Assembly (NCBI RefSeq): GCF_001552475.1
Contig: NZ_BCRG01000001.1
Span: 124,001 to 188,000, forward strand
Reading direction: 5' to 3'
Source: Microbacterium oleivorans NBRC 103075
Lineage (GTDB): Bacteria; Actinomycetota; Actinomycetes; Actinomycetales; Microbacteriaceae
Length of the DNA: 64,000 nt
This document shows positions 61,890 through 64,000 of the stretch, one piece after another (position 1 is the first letter of the stretch; every line of letters starts with the position of its first letter). The translations under genes were made by a program, and so were the position numbers. A model generated the notes under the pieces. The model saw only the letters and a list, made by a program, of their open reading frames with translations, did no database searches and had not been told where the DNA came from.

Positions 61890-63896
61890 GTGAACACTTC
61901 CGCACACCGTCGTGCGGGAACCGTCGGGATCACGGCGCTCGCCGTGCTCGCCCTGACCTTCCCGCTCGGCGCGACTGCCGCCGCCGCGGCCCCGGCATCC
62001 ACCGCCGTGACCAACCTCGCTCACCTCGACTTCCTGCTCGACGAGGCGACGCCTCCCGCAGACGTCGACGGGCACAGCACCTACCGCCAGGACGAAGAGC
62101 CGACCCTGACCCTGCCGTGGACCTACGCCGACGCGCGCGACGGCGGCACGTTCGAACGGGTCGGTGGGGGACCGCTCGACCCCGAGACCGGGTACTGGGG
62201 GCAGGGGGCATACAACGCCGACGACGTCACCCGCGCCGCCGTGGTCTACATCCGCCACTTCGAGCTGACCGGCGACGACGACAGTCGCGACAAGGCGTTC
62301 GAGCTCCTGCGGTCGGTCGCCTACTTCCAGACCACCGAAGGGCCGGATGCCGGCAACGTCGTCCTCTGGATGCAGCCCGACGGCACGCTCAATCCTTCCG
62401 CCGAGCCGATCGAGCTCCCCGACCCGTCGGACAGCGGGCCGAGCTACTGGCTCGCGCGCACGCTGTGGGCTCTCGGCGAGGGGTACGCCGCCTTCAAGGA
62501 CGAGGACCCGGAGTTCGCCGCCTTCCTCGACGAGCGACTCGACCTCTCGCTCGGTGCTCTCAACCGTCAGGTCCTCTCGAACTACGGGCAGTGGACGGTC
62601 TCCGACGGCAAGCGCGTCCCGACGTGGCTGATCACGAACGGGGCGGATGCCTCGGCTGAAGCCGCGCTCGGCCTCGCCGCCCGTGTCGATGCCGGCCCCG
62701 ACAGGGCCGCCGCGACCGCCCTCCGCCAGCTCGCGAAAGGTATCGCCGCCATGGCGGACGGTTCGACGCGGGAGTGGCCGTACCGGGCCGTGCTCCCGTG
62801 GGCGGAGTCGCCGGCGATCTGGCACGCCTGGGGCTCGCAGATGCCGGCGGCGCTGGCCGCGGCATCCGTTGTCCTTGGCGACCGTTCGCTCGCCCGCCCC
62901 GCCGTCGCCGACGCGACGACCTTCACGACCACGCTCCTGACCGCCGGTGGGCCGGACAACGGGTGGAACCCGAGTCCGTTCGATCGGGTGCAGATCGCCT
63001 ACGGCGCGGACTCGCGAGTGCAGTCGCTGCTCGGCGTCGCCGAGGCCACCGGGTCGGAGGGGTTCGAAGATCTCGCGGCCATGCAGGCGGCCTGGTTCTT
63101 CGGCGCCAACCACGCCGGACAGCAGATGTACGACCCGGCGACGGGAGTCACCTACGACGGCCTTCAGCCCGACGGTACCGTCAACCGCAACAGCGGCGCG
63201 GAGTCGACCATCCACGGTCTGCTTACCGCACTCGCCCTCGACGCACACCCCGGGGTGAAGCGGCAGGCGCTCTCCCTGACCGAGGTCGCCGACCGCGAGG
63301 GGCTGACGTGGATGGAGGCGGAGGGCGCGGTGACCACGACCGGCGAGGTCTCGACACCGGAGTCGTGGACGGGGGAGTCCAGCTGGTCGGGAGACAAGCT
63401 GACCCTCTCGCGAGGCGACACCGCCATCTTCGACGTCGGCACGGCCGGCGCGGACCGGTGGATCGAACCGGTCGTCTGGTCGGAGGTCGGCGAGCGGACG
63501 TCCTCGACGTGGACGAGCGGTCGCACGAAGCTCGGCACTCTCCAGCTCACCGGACCTGCGCAGGGCATCTCCCCGACGGCGGGTGCGATGCATCCGCACA
63601 CGCTCCCGCGGGCGCTGCCCGGTTTCCGCGACGAGGTCCGGGTCCAGTCGACGCGTGGCGAGCTGCAGCTGGACGGCATCCTCATCCGTCCGTTCGTCTC
63701 CCGGCTCGTCCTCGGAGGCGACGGTCGAGCGCGGACCGAGCTCGTGCACTCTGCGGCCCGGTCGCCCCAGAAGGTGACCGTCGGGGCGGGTCGCGTCGCC
63801 GTGTACGACGATCGCGGCCGCGAGGTGCGCGCGAAGAAGGACCGGTTCGGGGCGCTCACCCTTCCGGCGGGTGGTTTCGCGATCGTCGAACGTTGA
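61890..63896 (+). CDS. Secreted alpha/alpha-barrel-like protein of the sugar operon
   Basis: 668 residues. Signal peptide ending near TAAAAAPAS (residue 36). The body is mainly helical with six-hairpin-glycosidase-like repeats: TGYWGQGAYNADDVTRAAVVYIRHFELTGD, SYWLARTLWALGEGY, and EWPYRAVLPWAESPAIWHAWGSQMPAALAAA. The C-terminal third is beta-rich and may bind sugar. Catalytic acids are not identifiable. It probably processes external polysaccharide to the oligosaccharide taken up by the ABC importer. The GTG at 61890 has AAAGGAA upstream and follows the palindrome. Confidence 0.7.
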   Translation: MNTSAHRRAGTVGITALAVLALTFPLGATAAAAAPASTAVTNLAHLDFLLDEATPPADVDGHSTYRQDEEPTLTLPWTYADARDGGTFERVGGGPLDPETGYWGQGAYNADDVTRAAVVYIRHFELTGDDDSRDKAFELLRSVAYFQTTEGPDAGNVVLWMQPDGTLNPSAEPIELPDPSDSGPSYWLARTLWALGEGYAAFKDEDPEFAAFLDERLDLSLGALNRQVLSNYGQWTVSDGKRVPTWLITNGADASAEAALGLAARVDAGPDRAAATALRQLAKGIAAMADGSTREWPYRAVLPWAESPAIWHAWGSQMPAALAAASVVLGDRSLARPAVADATTFTTTLLTAGGPDNGWNPSPFDRVQIAYGADSRVQSLLGVAEATGSEGFEDLAAMQAAWFFGANHAGQQMYDPATGVTYDGLQPDGTVNRNSGAESTIHGLLTALALDAHPGVKRQALSLTEVADREGLTWMEAEGAVTTTGEVSTPESWTGESSWSGDKLTLSRGDTAIFDVGTAGADRWIEPVVWSEVGERTSSTWTSGRTKLGTLQLTGPAQGISPTAGAMHPHTLPRALPGFRDEVRVQSTRGELQLDGILIRPFVSRLVLGGDGRARTELVHSAARSPQKVTVGAGRVAVYDDRGREVRAKKDRFGALTLPAGGFAIVER

Positions 63897-63902
63897 CGAT
63901 CC

Positions 63903-63934
63903 GACCGGGTCGCGGCGTGCGCTGCGACCCGGTC
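63903..63934. terminator. Convergent terminator hairpin at the right end
   Basis: GACCGGGTCGC (63903-63913) pairs perfectly with GCGACCCGGTC (63924-63934), an 11-bp stem with a 10-nt loop. No U-tract follows. It reaches the last base before or in the stop codon of the probable minus-strand gene, so it may serve both genes. Confidence 0.6.
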
Positions 63935-64000
63935 AACGTCGGAATGCCCAGTCGGGCAGGTGGGCGTGTGCGACGAAAGACCGCACGATCTCGGCGAGGC
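63933..64000 (-). CDS. C-terminal fragment of a minus-strand gene, unidentified
   Basis: Reading inward from the right edge on the minus strand gives LAEIVRSFVAHAHLPDWAFRR and a TGA stop at 63935-63933. The frame is fully open to the window edge and has the amphipathic, charged composition of a real C-terminus. Only about 22 residues are visible, so the product is unknown. Confidence 0.45.
   Translation of the reverse strand, partial: LAEIVRSFVAHAHLPDWAFRR

Overview
The window is very GC-rich, densely coded actinobacterial DNA. Gene order (tilS-hpt-ftsH-folE-folP-folB-folK-DUF3180-lysS), frequent ATGA/GTGA start-stop overlaps, many GTG starts, a Glu-Asp-Phe tRNA cluster and the gene families present all point to Microbacteriaceae, probably Microbacterium or a close relative. 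This assignment is inference from content; no rRNA is present.

Layout. (1) 1-25.05 kb is a surface-polysaccharide (EPS/cell-wall glycan) locus. It holds a polyprenyl-phosphate sugar transferase, five glycosyltransferases plus a DUF6492-like protein, a pyruvyl transferase, a CDP-alcohol phosphotransferase with a cytidylyltransferase cut by the left edge, a Wzy-like polymerase, an ABC exporter, a Wzz/tyrosine autokinase and a small tyrosine phosphatase. It also encodes a lipoprotein, a 1804-residue LamG/PKD protein and a beta-helix protein. (2) 25.3-34.3 kb is a long minus-strand run: aldehyde dehydrogenase, glutaredoxin, GT2-GtrA protein, epimerase, small Cys/His protein, rifampin ADP-ribosyltransferase, lactate dehydrogenase, bifunctional rhamnulose-phosphate aldolase/dehydrogenase and a DeoR regulator. 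(3) 34.4-38.9 kb holds small genes, a methyltransferase, an MBL hydrolase, three tRNAs, an M23 peptidase and pyrophosphatase. (4) 39.1-50.9 kb is the conserved tRNA-modification/purine-salvage/FtsH/folate block, ending in lysS. (5) 51-56.5 kb has a secreted protein, an ABC-2 type exporter and a two-component system. (6) 56.5-63.9 kb is a LacI-regulated sugar operon with GH130 and a secreted glycosidase-like protein, followed by the C-terminal end of a probable minus-strand gene.

Most interesting signal. Leaders of several EPS transcription units contain consecutive small stem-loops that display GGGG (typically TTGGGG) in the loop. In front of the lipoprotein gene four copies lie exactly 19 nt apart (5069, 5088, 5107, 5126). 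In front of the cytidylyltransferase gene three lie 18-20 nt apart, directly against the start codon. Upstream of the priming transferase three TTGGGG hairpins occur. This looks like an undescribed cis-acting RNA (or protein-binding) element shared by the polysaccharide locus, analogous in position to EAR or JUMPstart elements but unlike them in sequence.

Other notable signals: an about 205-residue GWG...VGGAW domain present three times in two secreted proteins; a family of about 75-bp intergenic palindromes; a TTGCGT motif that links the two-component system to the adjacent ABC transporter; and a SUMF1-type gene between the DUF2520-like gene and lysS, where panC would be expected.
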